Assembly (NCBI RefSeq): GCF_900115435.1
Contig: NZ_FOWK01000002.1
Span: forward strand, 186,001-250,000
Reading direction: 5' to 3'
Length of the DNA stretch: 64,000 nt
Source of the DNA: Prevotella sp. tf2-5
Lineage (GTDB): Bacteria; Bacteroidota; Bacteroidia; Bacteroidales; Bacteroidaceae
The notes beneath the pieces were generated by a model. That model did not search any database. It was not told the origin of the DNA and was given only the letters and a program-made list of their open reading frames with translations. Both the position numbers and the translations under genes were made by a program. Shown piece by piece: positions 25,786-34,942 of the stretch. Position 1 is the first letter of the stretch. The number at the start of each line of letters is the position of its first letter.

Positions 25786-25794
25786 TATATTTGC
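25786..25794 (+). promoter_or_regulatory. -7 box TATATTTGC of the epimerase gene
   Basis: Lies 18 nt before the ATG at 25813, so the longer frame from 25780 is not used. Confidence 0.65.
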
Positions 25795-25812
25795 GACAAT
25801 AAATTTCAAACT

Positions 25813-26928
25813 ATGCAGAAAATAGATTTAAATGGAAAGACCATCTTGGTCACCGGTGCTGCTGGTTTTGTTGGCAGCAACTTAGTGAAACGTTTGTTCA
25901 AGGATGTGAAAGACGCTACCATCATTGGTATCGATAATATGAACGACTACTATGATGTCAGTCTCAAAGAATGGAGATTGAAGGAGTTGAAGGCCCTCTC
26001 CAACTCCCCCTGTTTAGGGGGAGAGTCAGGAAAGTCCTCCCTTAATAGGGAGGATTTAGGTGGGTCTTTTCACTTTATAAAGGGTGATATCGCTGACAAG
26101 GCAACCATTGATGATATCTTCGAGAAATATCATCCTGCAGTGGTAGTCAACCTTGCCGCACAGGCAGGTGTCCGCTATTCCATCACGAACCCTGATGCTT
26201 ATATCCAGTCTAACTTGATTGGTTTCTACAATATCTTGGAGGCTTGTCGCCACTATCCGGTAGAGCATCTGGTATATGCTTCGTCGTCGAGTGTCTATGG
26301 CTCCAATAAGAAGATTCCGTATTCTACGGATGACAAGGTGGATAACCCCGTATCTCTCTATGCGGCAACGAAGAAGAGTAACGAGCTGATGGCGCATGCC
26401 TATTCGAAACTCTATAACATCCCGTCTACAGGACTCCGTTTCTTCACCGTCTATGGTCCTGCCGGTCGTCCAGATATGGCGTATTTCGGTTTTACCAATA
26501 AACTGGTGAAGGGTGAGACCATCCAGATTTTCAACTTCGGAAACTGTAAGCGTGACTTTACTTACGTGGATGATATCGTTGAGGGTGTCGTTCGTATCAT
26601 GCAGGGAGCCCCGGAGAAGAAGGTGGGTGAGGACGGTTTACCCATCCCTCCGTATGCGGTCTATAATATTGGTAATAACCAGCCTGAGAACCTGTTGACC
26701 TTCGTGGATATTCTGCAACAAGAGTTGATCCGTGCCAAAGTTCTTCCAGCGGACTATGATTTCGAGGCACATAAGAAACTAGTGCCCATGCAGCCGGGTG
26801 ATGTCCCCGTGACCTATGCAGACACCAGTGCCTTGGAACGTGACTATGGTTATAAACCCTCCACCTCTCTCCGTGATGGTCTTCGTGCCTTTGCCGAGTG
26901 GTATGCTGACTTCTATCAGAAAAAGTAG
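25813..26928 (+). CDS. NAD-dependent sugar epimerase (UDP-glucuronate 4-epimerase type) with an in-frame repeat insertion
   Basis: About 371 residues, short-chain dehydrogenase fold. The Rossmann motif is in 'KTILVTGAAGFVGSNLVKRL'. The catalytic Ser/Tyr/Lys are in 'YASSSSVYGSN' and 'PVSLYAATKKSNELMAH', and 'RFFTVYGPAGRPDMAYF' is typical of UDP-glucuronate 4-epimerases (CapI/WcvA type), which make UDP-galacturonate. Between 'LKEWRLKELKA' and 'HFIKGDIADKATIDDIF' a segment of about 23 residues (SNSPCLGGESGKSSLNREDL) is not expected. The DNA there (26000-26067) forms two hairpins and looks like an intergenic repeat element. The enzyme core is otherwise intact. It starts an operon with three glycosyltransferases. 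Confidence 0.9.
   Translation: MQKIDLNGKTILVTGAAGFVGSNLVKRLFKDVKDATIIGIDNMNDYYDVSLKEWRLKELKALSNSPCLGGESGKSSLNREDLGGSFHFIKGDIADKATIDDIFEKYHPAVVVNLAAQAGVRYSITNPDAYIQSNLIGFYNILEACRHYPVEHLVYASSSSVYGSNKKIPYSTDDKVDNPVSLYAATKKSNELMAHAYSKLYNIPSTGLRFFTVYGPAGRPDMAYFGFTNKLVKGETIQIFNFGNCKRDFTYVDDIVEGVVRIMQGAPEKKVGEDGLPIPPYAVYNIGNNQPENLLTFVDILQQELIRAKVLPADYDFEAHKKLVPMQPGDVPVTYADTSALERDYGYKPSTSLRDGLRAFAEWYADFYQKK
26000..26067 (+). repeat. Hairpin-forming repeat element inserted in frame in the epimerase gene
   Basis: CTCCCCC(26004-26010)/GGGGGAG(26017-26023) and CCTCCCT(26036-26042)/AGGGAGG(26047-26053) form two small hairpins. The composition resembles GC-rich palindromic elements that I have seen scattered in intergenic regions of Bacteroidota genomes. 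Confidence 0.65.
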
Positions 26929-26931
26929 TTT

Positions 26932-28098
26932 ATGGAAAACAAGCCTTTAAAAATTGTCTATTGTACTCCGGCTTTGTATTTAGCTGGGGGCATGGAGCGA
27001 GTGGTAACTTTAAAGGCTAATTATTTTGCAGACTACTATGGCTACGATGTGACGATTATTATAACGGAAGGAAAAGGTAAACCATATTTTTATCCGCTAT
27101 CAGACAAGATCAAGGTAGTTAATCTTGACATTAACTTTGAGAAGCTATGGAATTGTGGACTGCTTAAACGGATTCTCATTTATCTTCCCAAACAATATCG
27201 GTATAAGAGACTGTTGAAACGGGAACTGATGCGTATTCGTCCTGACATTACGGTTAGTATGTTGCGTCGTGAGATTAATTTCATCAATGAGATCAAAGAT
27301 GGAAGTAAGAAAATAGGGGAGATGCATATTAACCGTGCTAATTTCCGTAAGTTTGAGGCAGAGAAACATAATTTTATAAAAAATCTCTTTGCCAGGTTCT
27401 GGTCAGGTAGTTTAGTGTCGCATTTGAAAAAACTCGATCGTTTTGTTGTATTGACAGAGAAAGACCGAGAGGCATGGACAGAGTTGGATAATGTGGAGGT
27501 CATCCCCAATCCTTCTCCTTTTATGCCTTCTCAGGTAAGTCCTCTTACGGAAAAGCGTGTGATAGCCGTTGGACGTTATTCTCATGAAAAAGGTTTCGAC
27601 TTACTGTTACGGGCATGGGCTGAGGTGGAGAAACAATGTGCAGACTGGTATTTGGATATCTATGGTGATGGTGATACCACTTCCTATAAGGAACTCATGG
27701 ATGAGTTAGGAATAGACAAGCGTCGTTGTCGGTTGAATGGTCGTACTAATGATGTTGAGTATGAATACTGCCATAGCAGTCTTTTTGTGCTTAGCTCGCG
27801 CTTTGAAGGTTTTGGCATGGTCATCGTTGAGGCGATGGCATGTGGACTACCCGTAGTTGCTTTCGATTGTCCGTGGGGACCTCGGGCTATCATCAAGGAA
27901 GGTGAGGATGGTATTTTGGCAGAGAAAGGCAATCCTTCTGCATTGGCAAAAGGATTGATTTGTTTGATGGAGAATGATACAAAACGTGTGGCAATGTCCA
28001 TAGCTGCTCAACGAAATGTTCAGCGTTTCAGTATTGATGAGATTGCTCAACAATGGAAGTGTCTTTTTGATGAAATAGTTATTAACACCCGCCAATAG
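26932..28098 (+). CDS. Glycosyltransferase family 4 protein
   Basis: A 388-residue GT-B enzyme. The N-terminal half starts 'KIVYCTPALYLAGGMERVVTLKANYFADYYGYDVTIII', typical of family 4 enzymes in Bacteroidota polysaccharide loci. The C-terminal half shows 'RVIAVGRYSHEKGFDLLLRAWAEV', 'LDIYGDGD' and the donor-binding motif 'SSRFEGFGMVIVEAMACGLPVVAFDCPWGP' (EX7E type). It starts three bases after the epimerase stop and ends five bases before the next gene, so it is cotranscribed. Its paralogues in this window are at 30223 and 32706. Confidence 0.9.
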   Translation: MENKPLKIVYCTPALYLAGGMERVVTLKANYFADYYGYDVTIIITEGKGKPYFYPLSDKIKVVNLDINFEKLWNCGLLKRILIYLPKQYRYKRLLKRELMRIRPDITVSMLRREINFINEIKDGSKKIGEMHINRANFRKFEAEKHNFIKNLFARFWSGSLVSHLKKLDRFVVLTEKDREAWTELDNVEVIPNPSPFMPSQVSPLTEKRVIAVGRYSHEKGFDLLLRAWAEVEKQCADWYLDIYGDGDTTSYKELMDELGIDKRRCRLNGRTNDVEYEYCHSSLFVLSSRFEGFGMVIVEAMACGLPVVAFDCPWGPRAIIKEGEDGILAEKGNPSALAKGLICLMENDTKRVAMSIAAQRNVQRFSIDEIAQQWKCLFDEIVINTRQ

Positions 28099-28102
28099 CT
28101 AT

Positions 28103-29140
28103 ATGAATAATTATGAAGTAACAATAGGAATACCTGTCTATAATGCAGAGAAATATATCCAGCAGAGCTTGGAGTCAGCATTAGCACAAACGTTTGACAG
28201 TATTGAATTTCTTGTGCTTGATGATTGTGGGACAGATGGCTCTGTGGAGATTGTGCGTGATTATCAACAATCCCACCCTCGTGGGAAAAATATCCGTATA
28301 GTTCATCAACCTCAAAATATGGGCATAGGTGAAGGAAGAAACCGTATCGTCAATGAAGCTCAAGGTCGTTATTTGTTTTTTCTGGATGCAGATGATACAA
28401 TCTCATCTAATGCCATTCAATTACTTTATGATGCTGCCAAAAGTTATAAAGCTCAGGTTGTTTATGGTTCTCATAAGAGAATTGAGCTTTTTAATGAAAA
28501 GGAGAAAGAAATACTATATAGATATTCAGCAATACAATTTTCAAATAAGGATGAATTTCCCTCTTGGGTATATCGCCGTTATGATGGTATTCAAGCTACC
28601 ATTTGGAATATTTTAATGGATTTGGATTTTTTGCGAAACTGTAATCTGCGTTTTGAGCCTATATCTTATTGGGAAGATTTCATGTTCATGATGTTATTTC
28701 CTACTTATGTTACACGAGCAGTTTTATTACCAGATATAACATATACTTACTATTGTCGTAACTATTCTTTATCGAACTTTCAGCATCGCAGCCAAATTAA
28801 TAAAGATGAAATAGAAATGACGTGTAAAGCAATTAATCATGTTAAGATTCAAATATCTTCTTTATGTGATAAACACTATTATTCGCATTTATTCAACAAA
28901 ATCATGATGACGAATTTTTATGTGGCTTGTGCAATCTTGAGGAATAAAAAGATTATTAATCCATCTTTTTCTAATCGAGAAATTCATAGATTGTTGCAAT
29001 TCCCATTCTCATTTATGCAATATATGAAATCATTTGGAGGACTCTATTCTAACATGTTTTTTGTCATATTGAGTAAGTTCCCACCTGTGATATCTGTGAA
29101 TATTATTAAGCTATTAGGTAAGTATAAGGGATTGATTTAA
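28103..29140 (+). CDS. Glycosyltransferase family 2 protein
   Basis: A 345-residue GT-A enzyme: 'EVTIGIPVYNAEKYIQQSLESALAQTFDSIEFLVLDDCGTDGS', then the metal-binding 'YLFFLDADDTI' motif (DAD) near residue 95, and a helical C-terminal part. It is a tandem paralogue of the next gene; the N-terminal 100 residues are alike and a stretch near the start is almost identical in DNA. The coding DNA becomes visibly more AT-rich here than in the genes before 26.9 kb, suggesting separate acquisition. Confidence 0.88.
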   Translation: MNNYEVTIGIPVYNAEKYIQQSLESALAQTFDSIEFLVLDDCGTDGSVEIVRDYQQSHPRGKNIRIVHQPQNMGIGEGRNRIVNEAQGRYLFFLDADDTISSNAIQLLYDAAKSYKAQVVYGSHKRIELFNEKEKEILYRYSAIQFSNKDEFPSWVYRRYDGIQATIWNILMDLDFLRNCNLRFEPISYWEDFMFMMLFPTYVTRAVLLPDITYTYYCRNYSLSNFQHRSQINKDEIEMTCKAINHVKIQISSLCDKHYYSHLFNKIMMTNFYVACAILRNKKIINPSFSNREIHRLLQFPFSFMQYMKSFGGLYSNMFFVILSKFPPVISVNIIKLLGKYKGLI

Positions 29141-29162
29141 CAATTTTATAATTCAAAACTAT

Positions 29163-30185
29163 ATGAAGACTTACGAAGTAACAATAGGAATACCTGTCTA
29201 CAATGTAGAAAAGTATATTCGTCTCACTATGGACTCTGCAATGGCACAGACCTTTGAGAGTATTGAATTCTTAATATTAGATGATTGCGGTACGGACAAG
29301 ACAATGGATATTGTTCGTGAATATCAGAATAGTCACCCCCGTGGCAAGGATATTCGTATTGTGCGTCAGTCACAAAACGAGGGATTGGGACGTGCCCGTA
29401 ACAGAATTATGGATGAGGCACAAGGGACTTATCTTTATTATTTGGATGGAGATGATGCTATTGAGCCACAGACTATTCAGTTGCTCTATAATAAAGCAAA
29501 GGAATTTGATGCAGACATGGTGTACGGAAGTTATAAACGCGTATTTACAGAAAACGATGTGGTTGTAAACACTATCCTTTATCCTTATCCTTATAAAATT
29601 TTTTGTGAACCTGACGAATATGCGTGTTATGCATATGATAGGAAGGTGCAGACCATGACATGGAATTATCTCATAAAGGTGGATATCCTCAGAAAGAATC
29701 ATTTAAGAGTTGCTCCTGTAGGTTACGGTGAGGATTTTACCTTTACAGTTGATTTGCCCACTTATGTTACTCGTGTTATTTTACTTCCAGATATCACTTA
29801 TAGTTATTATGTCCGTGATGTCAATATTCACAGATGGGATAAAAATGTAACACGTGAGATGATGGATGCTTATATTAAGACTATTGATGAGAAAAAACGC
29901 AGAACATCTTTAAAGGTTAAACCTTACTATGCTCGAAGATGTGAGATGTTATTAATGTATGATTTTTCTTTTCTTAAGGAAATTTTGAAGCGTCGTAACC
30001 AGATACACCCCCGATATACCAATAGGGAACTGCGCAATGTTATGTGGCATCCGATGTCATTGATGGAGATATTGCGTTCGCGAGGTTATCGAATAAAGAT
30101 TTTGGGTGCGTATATTGTCAATAGGTTGCCTCCTGCTATTGCAGTCTTTGCTATTAAGTTCGCTATCAAGATCATGCTCCGATAA
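29163..30185 (+). CDS. Glycosyltransferase family 2 protein, tandem paralogue
   Basis: A 340-residue GT-A enzyme very similar in its N-terminal domain to the gene just upstream ('YEVTIGIPVYNVEKYIRLTMDS', 'SIEFLILDDCGTDKTMDIV', 'HPRGKDIRIVRQSQNEG'). The metal motif reads 'YLYYLDGDDAI' (DGD) rather than DAD. The C-terminal halves differ more, as expected if acceptor choice has diverged after duplication. It ends the plus-strand operon begun at 25.8 kb and faces a minus-strand glycosyltransferase gene. Confidence 0.88.
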   Translation: MKTYEVTIGIPVYNVEKYIRLTMDSAMAQTFESIEFLILDDCGTDKTMDIVREYQNSHPRGKDIRIVRQSQNEGLGRARNRIMDEAQGTYLYYLDGDDAIEPQTIQLLYNKAKEFDADMVYGSYKRVFTENDVVVNTILYPYPYKIFCEPDEYACYAYDRKVQTMTWNYLIKVDILRKNHLRVAPVGYGEDFTFTVDLPTYVTRVILLPDITYSYYVRDVNIHRWDKNVTREMMDAYIKTIDEKKRRTSLKVKPYYARRCEMLLMYDFSFLKEILKRRNQIHPRYTNRELRNVMWHPMSLMEILRSRGYRIKILGAYIVNRLPPAIAVFAIKFAIKIMLR

Positions 30186-30222
30186 TATGAGCTTATCTGC
30201 ATATTTATTGAATACATGCCTT

Positions 30223-31377
30223 TTACCTATCTTTGATTTCGTTCTTTGAGGTAGCACAGAGACCTTCAAATAATTCTTTCCATTTATTCATAATGATATC
30301 TATATCGAAAGCCTTTGCCCGTTTTATAGCTTCTTGGGAGAACTTTTTTCTTAGGGATTCATTTTCTATTAAATGATTCAGTTCCTTTGTGAATAACGAA
30401 ATATTTCCATTTCCAATCAGAAAACCGCATTGGTTATCTTTTATGATGCCGGCTGGACCATATGGACAATCAAATGCTATACATGGAACACCATGTTTTA
30501 AAGCCTCAAGAAGAACTAAGGAGAACCCTTCAAAGTAGGAGGTTAATACACAGATAGAGCTGTTCGCATATTCCTTGCTGATGTCATTTGTCGCATGGTG
30601 AATTTGTACCCGTTTAATACTTCTGTTATTAATTATTTCCTGTAGATTATTGCGTTGACTTCCTTCACCAAATATATCTAGAGACCAGTCAGGGTGTTGG
30701 ATTGATATTTTTTCCCAAATGTCAATTAATCTTTCGTATCCTTTTTCTTTTTCAAGGCGTCCAACTGCAATTATCCGTTTTTTTTCGCAATCACTATAAT
30801 TACTGACAGACATTGTAGAGAAATTTGGAATAACTTCAACATGTCTAGCTTTTTTCCATTCACTTATGCTTTCCTTAGTTAATGTAACTATAATATCTGC
30901 TTTATTCTCAATTGTGCGGTTATATATAAGCTTTTCATATGCTTTAGAAACAATAGAGGTGTAATTACTTAGTGATGTGAGACACTTAGGCTCGTGGCAT
31001 TCTATTATTTTTTTAGCTGTACTTGGAATTTTACATACAATATCAGCACATGAATAACTAACGCCAATTAAAATGTCAGGATTAATAGTATTAATTGTTT
31101 GAGATAATAATTGTTTCATATTATGGTTAATTTTTATCTTAAACCAAAAGCGTATAGGGTATTTGTAATGGTATTGTGTGTTGTATGGTATTCCCAAATT
31201 AAATATTTTTACTAGTTTGGAAAGAGGATAAAAATATGGGGAACCTTCTTTCTGGAACATGTTGATAATATATATATCATATCCGAACTTTTCTGCGAGG
31301 TAATTTGCTTTTTCTGTCACGATTCTCTCAGCTCCTCCACATTTTCCTAAAACAGGTAGAATATATACAACTTTCAT
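30223..31377 (-). CDS. Glycosyltransferase family 4 protein
   Basis: A 384-residue GT-B enzyme starting 'KVVYILPVLGKCGGAERIVTEKANYLAEKFGYDIYII'. The C-terminal half has 'RIIAVGRLEKEKGYERLIDIWEKI', 'LDIFGEGSQ' and 'TSYFEGFSLVLLEALKHGVPCIAFDCPYGPAGII'. The gene is strongly AT-rich, unlike the core genes in the left third of the window. It has its own -7 box 28 nt upstream and is convergent with the preceding operon. Confidence 0.9.
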   Translation of the reverse strand: MKVVYILPVLGKCGGAERIVTEKANYLAEKFGYDIYIINMFQKEGSPYFYPLSKLVKIFNLGIPYNTQYHYKYPIRFWFKIKINHNMKQLLSQTINTINPDILIGVSYSCADIVCKIPSTAKKIIECHEPKCLTSLSNYTSIVSKAYEKLIYNRTIENKADIIVTLTKESISEWKKARHVEVIPNFSTMSVSNYSDCEKKRIIAVGRLEKEKGYERLIDIWEKISIQHPDWSLDIFGEGSQRNNLQEIINNRSIKRVQIHHATNDISKEYANSSICVLTSYFEGFSLVLLEALKHGVPCIAFDCPYGPAGIIKDNQCGFLIGNGNISLFTKELNHLIENESLRKKFSQEAIKRAKAFDIDIIMNKWKELFEGLCATSKNEIKDR

Positions 31378-31405
31378 TTTTATTTGAATTATGATTCTTT
31401 TCTTT

Positions 31406-31414
31406 GCAAATATA
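31406..31414 (-). promoter_or_regulatory. -7 box TATATTTGC of the minus-strand GT4 gene
   Basis: Minus-strand match 28 nt upstream of the ATG at 31377. Confidence 0.6.
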
Positions 31415-31487
31415 ATCTTTTTGGAGGAATTTGCAAATTATTTATCTTTATTTTATAAAAAAGTAATATATTTACGTATTATTTATT

Positions 31488-32504
31488 CTATTTTGTTTTA
31501 TCGGACACCGATGATCTTTTTTTAAATACTATTTGTGCATATTGATAGTATAGGTATATAAAAAAGTGTGGTGTCTTTTTAATCATCATGGTTATCAACC
31601 TTTGTTGGATGCTATGGGTGAAATTTAAATCAGGAGCCTGAAAGTTTATGTAATCCATCAAAGCATATCTATCATTCTTTTCATTGATGCCATGTAACGT
31701 ATCATATATCATGGAGCGGAATGATATATAGACATTTTCTTCTATCTTATACAGCAATTCTGATGAAAGACCTTCAATTTGTCTTAATTGCCATGTTAGG
31801 GCAATAGCCGTAATAAAATGTCTGGAGTTCTCAAATTTGTAGGCGTTGGTAGATGATCCTGGCCACTTTCTATAAATATTTAAAAGTATATTTGTACGGA
31901 GACAATTTTTAGCCTTGAGATAGCATTCATGTGTAAATGGTATGTCTTGATATCGTATGCCTGGGTAGTATATCAAATCTTTTGTTACAAGGAATTCTCT
32001 TCTGTAAAGAGTTCTCCAAACGAAACATTGGCGCGGATTTAATAATTCTAAATATATCTGTTCGCCAACAATCTTTTTAAAATGTGGTTCAGGTTGTTTA
32101 AACTCTTTTTTGTTAAAATCGTCTATTTCTTCATCAGTCATAGTTAAAAAGTCTGCCACAACTAAATCTACTTTTGTCTCTAGTGCTTTTTCAAGTAAGG
32201 GCTTTAGACTGTTCTCAATCAGCAAATCGTCAGAGTCTGGTATCAGGATATATTCTCCTTTTGCTGCAGCTATACCATTGTTGCGAGCTACAGACAGACT
32301 CTGATTATCCTGATTGATGACGGTGATATTATTATGTTGATCAATAATGTCAGCAATTACCTCCATGCTGTTGTCTGTTGTTCCGTCATTAATAATAATG
32401 ACTTCAAAGCGTTTCTCGTCAAGGCATTGCTTGTAAATACTTTCGATACAGGTACGAACGTATTTTTCGACATTGTAAATAGGAACAATAATACTTAAAT
32501 CCAT
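31488..32504 (-). CDS. Glycosyltransferase family 2 protein
   Basis: A 338-residue GT-A enzyme: 'LSIIVPIYNVEKYVRTCIESIYKQ', 'FEVIIINDGTTDNSMEV', 'NQSLSVARNNGIAAAKGEYILIPDSDDLL' (DSD metal motif near residue 96). The remainder is helical with no transmembrane anchor. It is AT-rich like its neighbours and has its own promoter box 19 nt upstream. Confidence 0.9.
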   Translation of the reverse strand: MDLSIIVPIYNVEKYVRTCIESIYKQCLDEKRFEVIIINDGTTDNSMEVIADIIDQHNNITVINQDNQSLSVARNNGIAAAKGEYILIPDSDDLLIENSLKPLLEKALETKVDLVVADFLTMTDEEIDDFNKKEFKQPEPHFKKIVGEQIYLELLNPRQCFVWRTLYRREFLVTKDLIYYPGIRYQDIPFTHECYLKAKNCLRTNILLNIYRKWPGSSTNAYKFENSRHFITAIALTWQLRQIEGLSSELLYKIEENVYISFRSMIYDTLHGINEKNDRYALMDYINFQAPDLNFTHSIQQRLITMMIKKTPHFFIYLYYQYAQIVFKKRSSVSDKTK

Positions 32505-32523
32505 GATTTATTTGTTGATTAAT

Positions 32524-32532
32524 GCAAAGATA
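32524..32532 (-). promoter_or_regulatory. -7 box TATCTTTGC of the minus-strand GT2 gene
   Basis: Minus-strand match 19 nt upstream of the ATG at 32504. Confidence 0.65.
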
Positions 32533-32595
32533 ATGTTTTTTTTTAGAAATAACCATTTTTTTTCTTTTTTTTTTGATATTCTGTGAAATATTATG

Positions 32596-32604
32596 TATTT
32601 TTGC
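32596..32604 (+). promoter_or_regulatory. -7 box TATTTTTGC upstream of a GT4 gene
   Basis: Lies about 100 nt upstream of the ATG at 32706, giving this gene a long leader compared with its neighbours. Confidence 0.5.
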
Positions 32605-32705
32605 AGTAAGGCAAATGAAATATGGTATGGTCAACTAAAATATATTTCGTATATTTTATCAAGAAGACCATTATGAAGACAAGGATGATAATTTGGTGAA
32701 GAATA

Positions 32706-33818
32706 ATGAAACTCGTATATTTATATCATTCTCTGGCTATTTGGGGGGGTATTGAGCGCATCTTAGTGGATAAGATGAACTACTTGGTTCGTCACTATGG
32801 CTATGAGGTGTTTATGGTAACATCTGACCAAGGTCAGCACCCAATTCCATATGATTTAGATGAACGGGTCCATTTTATAGATTTGAATATCCGCTTTCAT
32901 CAGCGGTATAAGTATAAATGGTGGCGTAGACCTTTTATATATCGTCAATTGTCCCAGAAATATCTTAAGCTATTAAAGAAACAATTGGAGACCATTCTGC
33001 CTGATGTGATGGTGTGCACGTCCATTCAGGATGTTAACTCATTGCTAAAGATAAAAGGAACTACTCCTCTTGTAGTAGAATCCCATATTAATTTTAAGCA
33101 TCCTGATACGTTATTTCATCGAATACAAACAAGGATAAATAATTACTGGATTGGTAAGGCAGAGGCTGTGGTGACATTGACAAATGGAGATGCGGAGCAT
33201 TGGCGTCAAGTGAGTAATCATGTGTATGTCATTCCTAATATGGTGCATCTGAATGATACGAATTTATATAGCGACTGTACGGCAAAACGTGTTCTTTTTG
33301 TTGGCAGGTTTGAGGAACAGAAGAATATTGGTGAGTTAATCAGTATATGGCAATTGGTACATCCGAAATTCCCTGACTGGAAATTAGATATGTATGGTGA
33401 TGGGGCATTATGGGAGAAATACAAGAATGAGGTGGATGCTTTGAATATCAATATTGAGATACATAAGCCTACTGCTCAAATCATGAATGTCTATCGTAAT
33501 AGTAGTATTTTTGTTTTGACCTCTCTTTATGAGCCTTTTGGCTTAGTCATTCCTGAGGCAATGAGTTGTGGATTACCGGTTGTTTCCTACGATAGCCCTT
33601 ATGGTCCTGCCAGTATCATCTCAGATGGCGAAGATGGCTTCTTGATTCCCAAGCATCATCAACAAGCATTTGCTGATCGTTTATGTCAGCTTATGGGTGA
33701 TGAGGAGTTGAGAAAGAAAATGGGTCGGCACGCCATAGCCTCTTCCCAACGTTTCTCCGCTGACAAAATCATGCCGATGTGGAAAGAACTCTTTGAAAAG
33801 CTAACTTCTCTTTCCTAA
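32706..33818 (+). CDS. Glycosyltransferase family 4 protein
   Basis: A 370-residue GT-B enzyme: 'KLVYLYHSLAIWGGIERILVDKMNYLVRHYGYEVFMVTS', 'RVLFVGRFEEQKNIGELISIW', 'LDMYGDGALW' and 'TSLYEPFGLVIPEAMSCGLPVVSYDSPYGPASII' with the EX7E-type donor site. Its last 18 nt overlap the end of the convergent acyltransferase gene. The leader is about 100 nt long. Confidence 0.9.
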   Translation: MKLVYLYHSLAIWGGIERILVDKMNYLVRHYGYEVFMVTSDQGQHPIPYDLDERVHFIDLNIRFHQRYKYKWWRRPFIYRQLSQKYLKLLKKQLETILPDVMVCTSIQDVNSLLKIKGTTPLVVESHINFKHPDTLFHRIQTRINNYWIGKAEAVVTLTNGDAEHWRQVSNHVYVIPNMVHLNDTNLYSDCTAKRVLFVGRFEEQKNIGELISIWQLVHPKFPDWKLDMYGDGALWEKYKNEVDALNINIEIHKPTAQIMNVYRNSSIFVLTSLYEPFGLVIPEAMSCGLPVVSYDSPYGPASIISDGEDGFLIPKHHQQAFADRLCQLMGDEELRKKMGRHAIASSQRFSADKIMPMWKELFEKLTSLS

Positions 33819-34856
33819 CATCCAGGACATTCTCGATTGGAAGAAGAGAATGAGGGGGTAGAGGAGAATGGTGACGAGGAGTCCTAAACCATATGCCTCA
33901 AGTGGGGTATAGATGTAATCTGTTGATACATGGAAGATGGGCTTAAGGATGCCGTAGCGGATAAAACCAACCATCATCCAGTGGAGTCCGATGAATGCCA
34001 TCGTACCATTGGAGTAGTTGATGACGATCTTGGAGCGAATGCCATTCAATAACTTGCAGAAATAGATAAAGGCAAGGAGCCCAAATAGGACGGCAGGGAA
34101 ATAAGAGATCATGTGCATCGTAAAATTCTCCTCGCAACCTGCGTGGTAGTCGAAGAGGATGATACTGATGATGAGCGAGATGATAAACCAGCCAAGATCC
34201 TTTTTGAAATCACAAGTCTCAAAAATATGGTATCTGCGACAAAGGAATCCCATAAAATAGAATACCAAGGATTTAGCAATGCCGATGACGACATAATGTG
34301 CAGGAACATACCCGGCTTTGTGGGCAATATAGACGCCCATTCCCAACAGGCTTAGCAATCCCATGGGGACGGTTCTGATGATCCAATTATTCTTGTGAAA
34401 AATGGTATCACTCAGAATCGTCCCCCCTATCAAGCAGCAATCCAGTAGCAGATGCATGATAAATAAAGCGGCAATAAACCAGGTGACGGGGTTTAGCTCT
34501 TCTGCGAAATGGTTGTTTGCCTGTAAGAGTAAAGCACCGTAAATCGGTCGCAAAGATTCTGCGAGAGTGGGCATTGTTCCATGCTCACTATAGAATCTAA
34601 TCAACCAATAGGGGTAGAACAGGATATTATAAATAATGTATGGTATGCCTAATTGATATCCGTATTTTTTGACTTCTTCTTTCAGGTTGGTACGCTCTTT
34701 TTTCAAATAGCCGGCATTGAACATCAAACAGGCAAGAAGAAATACCTCAAACCAAGTGACAGGTTGTGCCCCTAATGCGTGAGGTATATGGACAGGGATA
34801 ACCAGTGCGACGCTGAGGAACTTTGCCCAGTCCATCCAATTAATTCTCTCGTTCAT
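33801..34856 (-). CDS. Acyltransferase family 3 (OafA-like) membrane protein
   Basis: A 351-residue polytopic protein with about ten transmembrane helices. The N-terminal helix 'INWMDWAKFLSVALVIPVHIPHALG' holds the family's conserved histidine. It probably O-acylates (often O-acetylates) polysaccharide sugars at the inner membrane. Its stop overlaps the convergent glycosyltransferase by 18 nt. The -7 box TAATTTTG at 34861-34868 is only four bases from the ATG, so the mRNA may be leaderless. Confidence 0.85.
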   Translation of the reverse strand: MNERINWMDWAKFLSVALVIPVHIPHALGAQPVTWFEVFLLACLMFNAGYLKKERTNLKEEVKKYGYQLGIPYIIYNILFYPYWLIRFYSEHGTMPTLAESLRPIYGALLLQANNHFAEELNPVTWFIAALFIMHLLLDCCLIGGTILSDTIFHKNNWIIRTVPMGLLSLLGMGVYIAHKAGYVPAHYVVIGIAKSLVFYFMGFLCRRYHIFETCDFKKDLGWFIISLIISIILFDYHAGCEENFTMHMISYFPAVLFGLLAFIYFCKLLNGIRSKIVINYSNGTMAFIGLHWMMVGFIRYGILKPIFHVSTDYIYTPLEAYGLGLLVTILLYPLILFFQSRMSWMLGKRS

Positions 34857-34860
34857 GTTA

Positions 34861-34868
34861 CAAAATTA
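34861..34868 (-). promoter_or_regulatory. -7 box TAATTTTG of the acyltransferase gene
   Basis: Four bases from the ATG at 34856 on the minus strand. Confidence 0.5.
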
Positions 34869-34871
34869 CAA

Positions 34872-34905
34872 AAAACTCTACACTCTACACGTTAAACTCT
34901 AAACT
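34872..34905. repeat. Degenerate heptanucleotide tract
   Basis: Units CTCTACA, CTCTACA, CGTTAAA, CTCTAAA lie in the divergent gap between an acyltransferase and a glycosyltransferase. Confidence 0.6.
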
Positions 34906-34911
34906 TTTTTG

Positions 34912-34920
34912 TATCTTTGT
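34912..34920 (+). promoter_or_regulatory. -7 box TATCTTTG of a GT2 gene
   Basis: Lies 22 nt before the ATG at 34943 and overlaps the alternative GTG start at 34919, which is therefore rejected. Confidence 0.65.
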
Positions 34921-34942
34921 GCCGAAAACAAATATTATTGTT

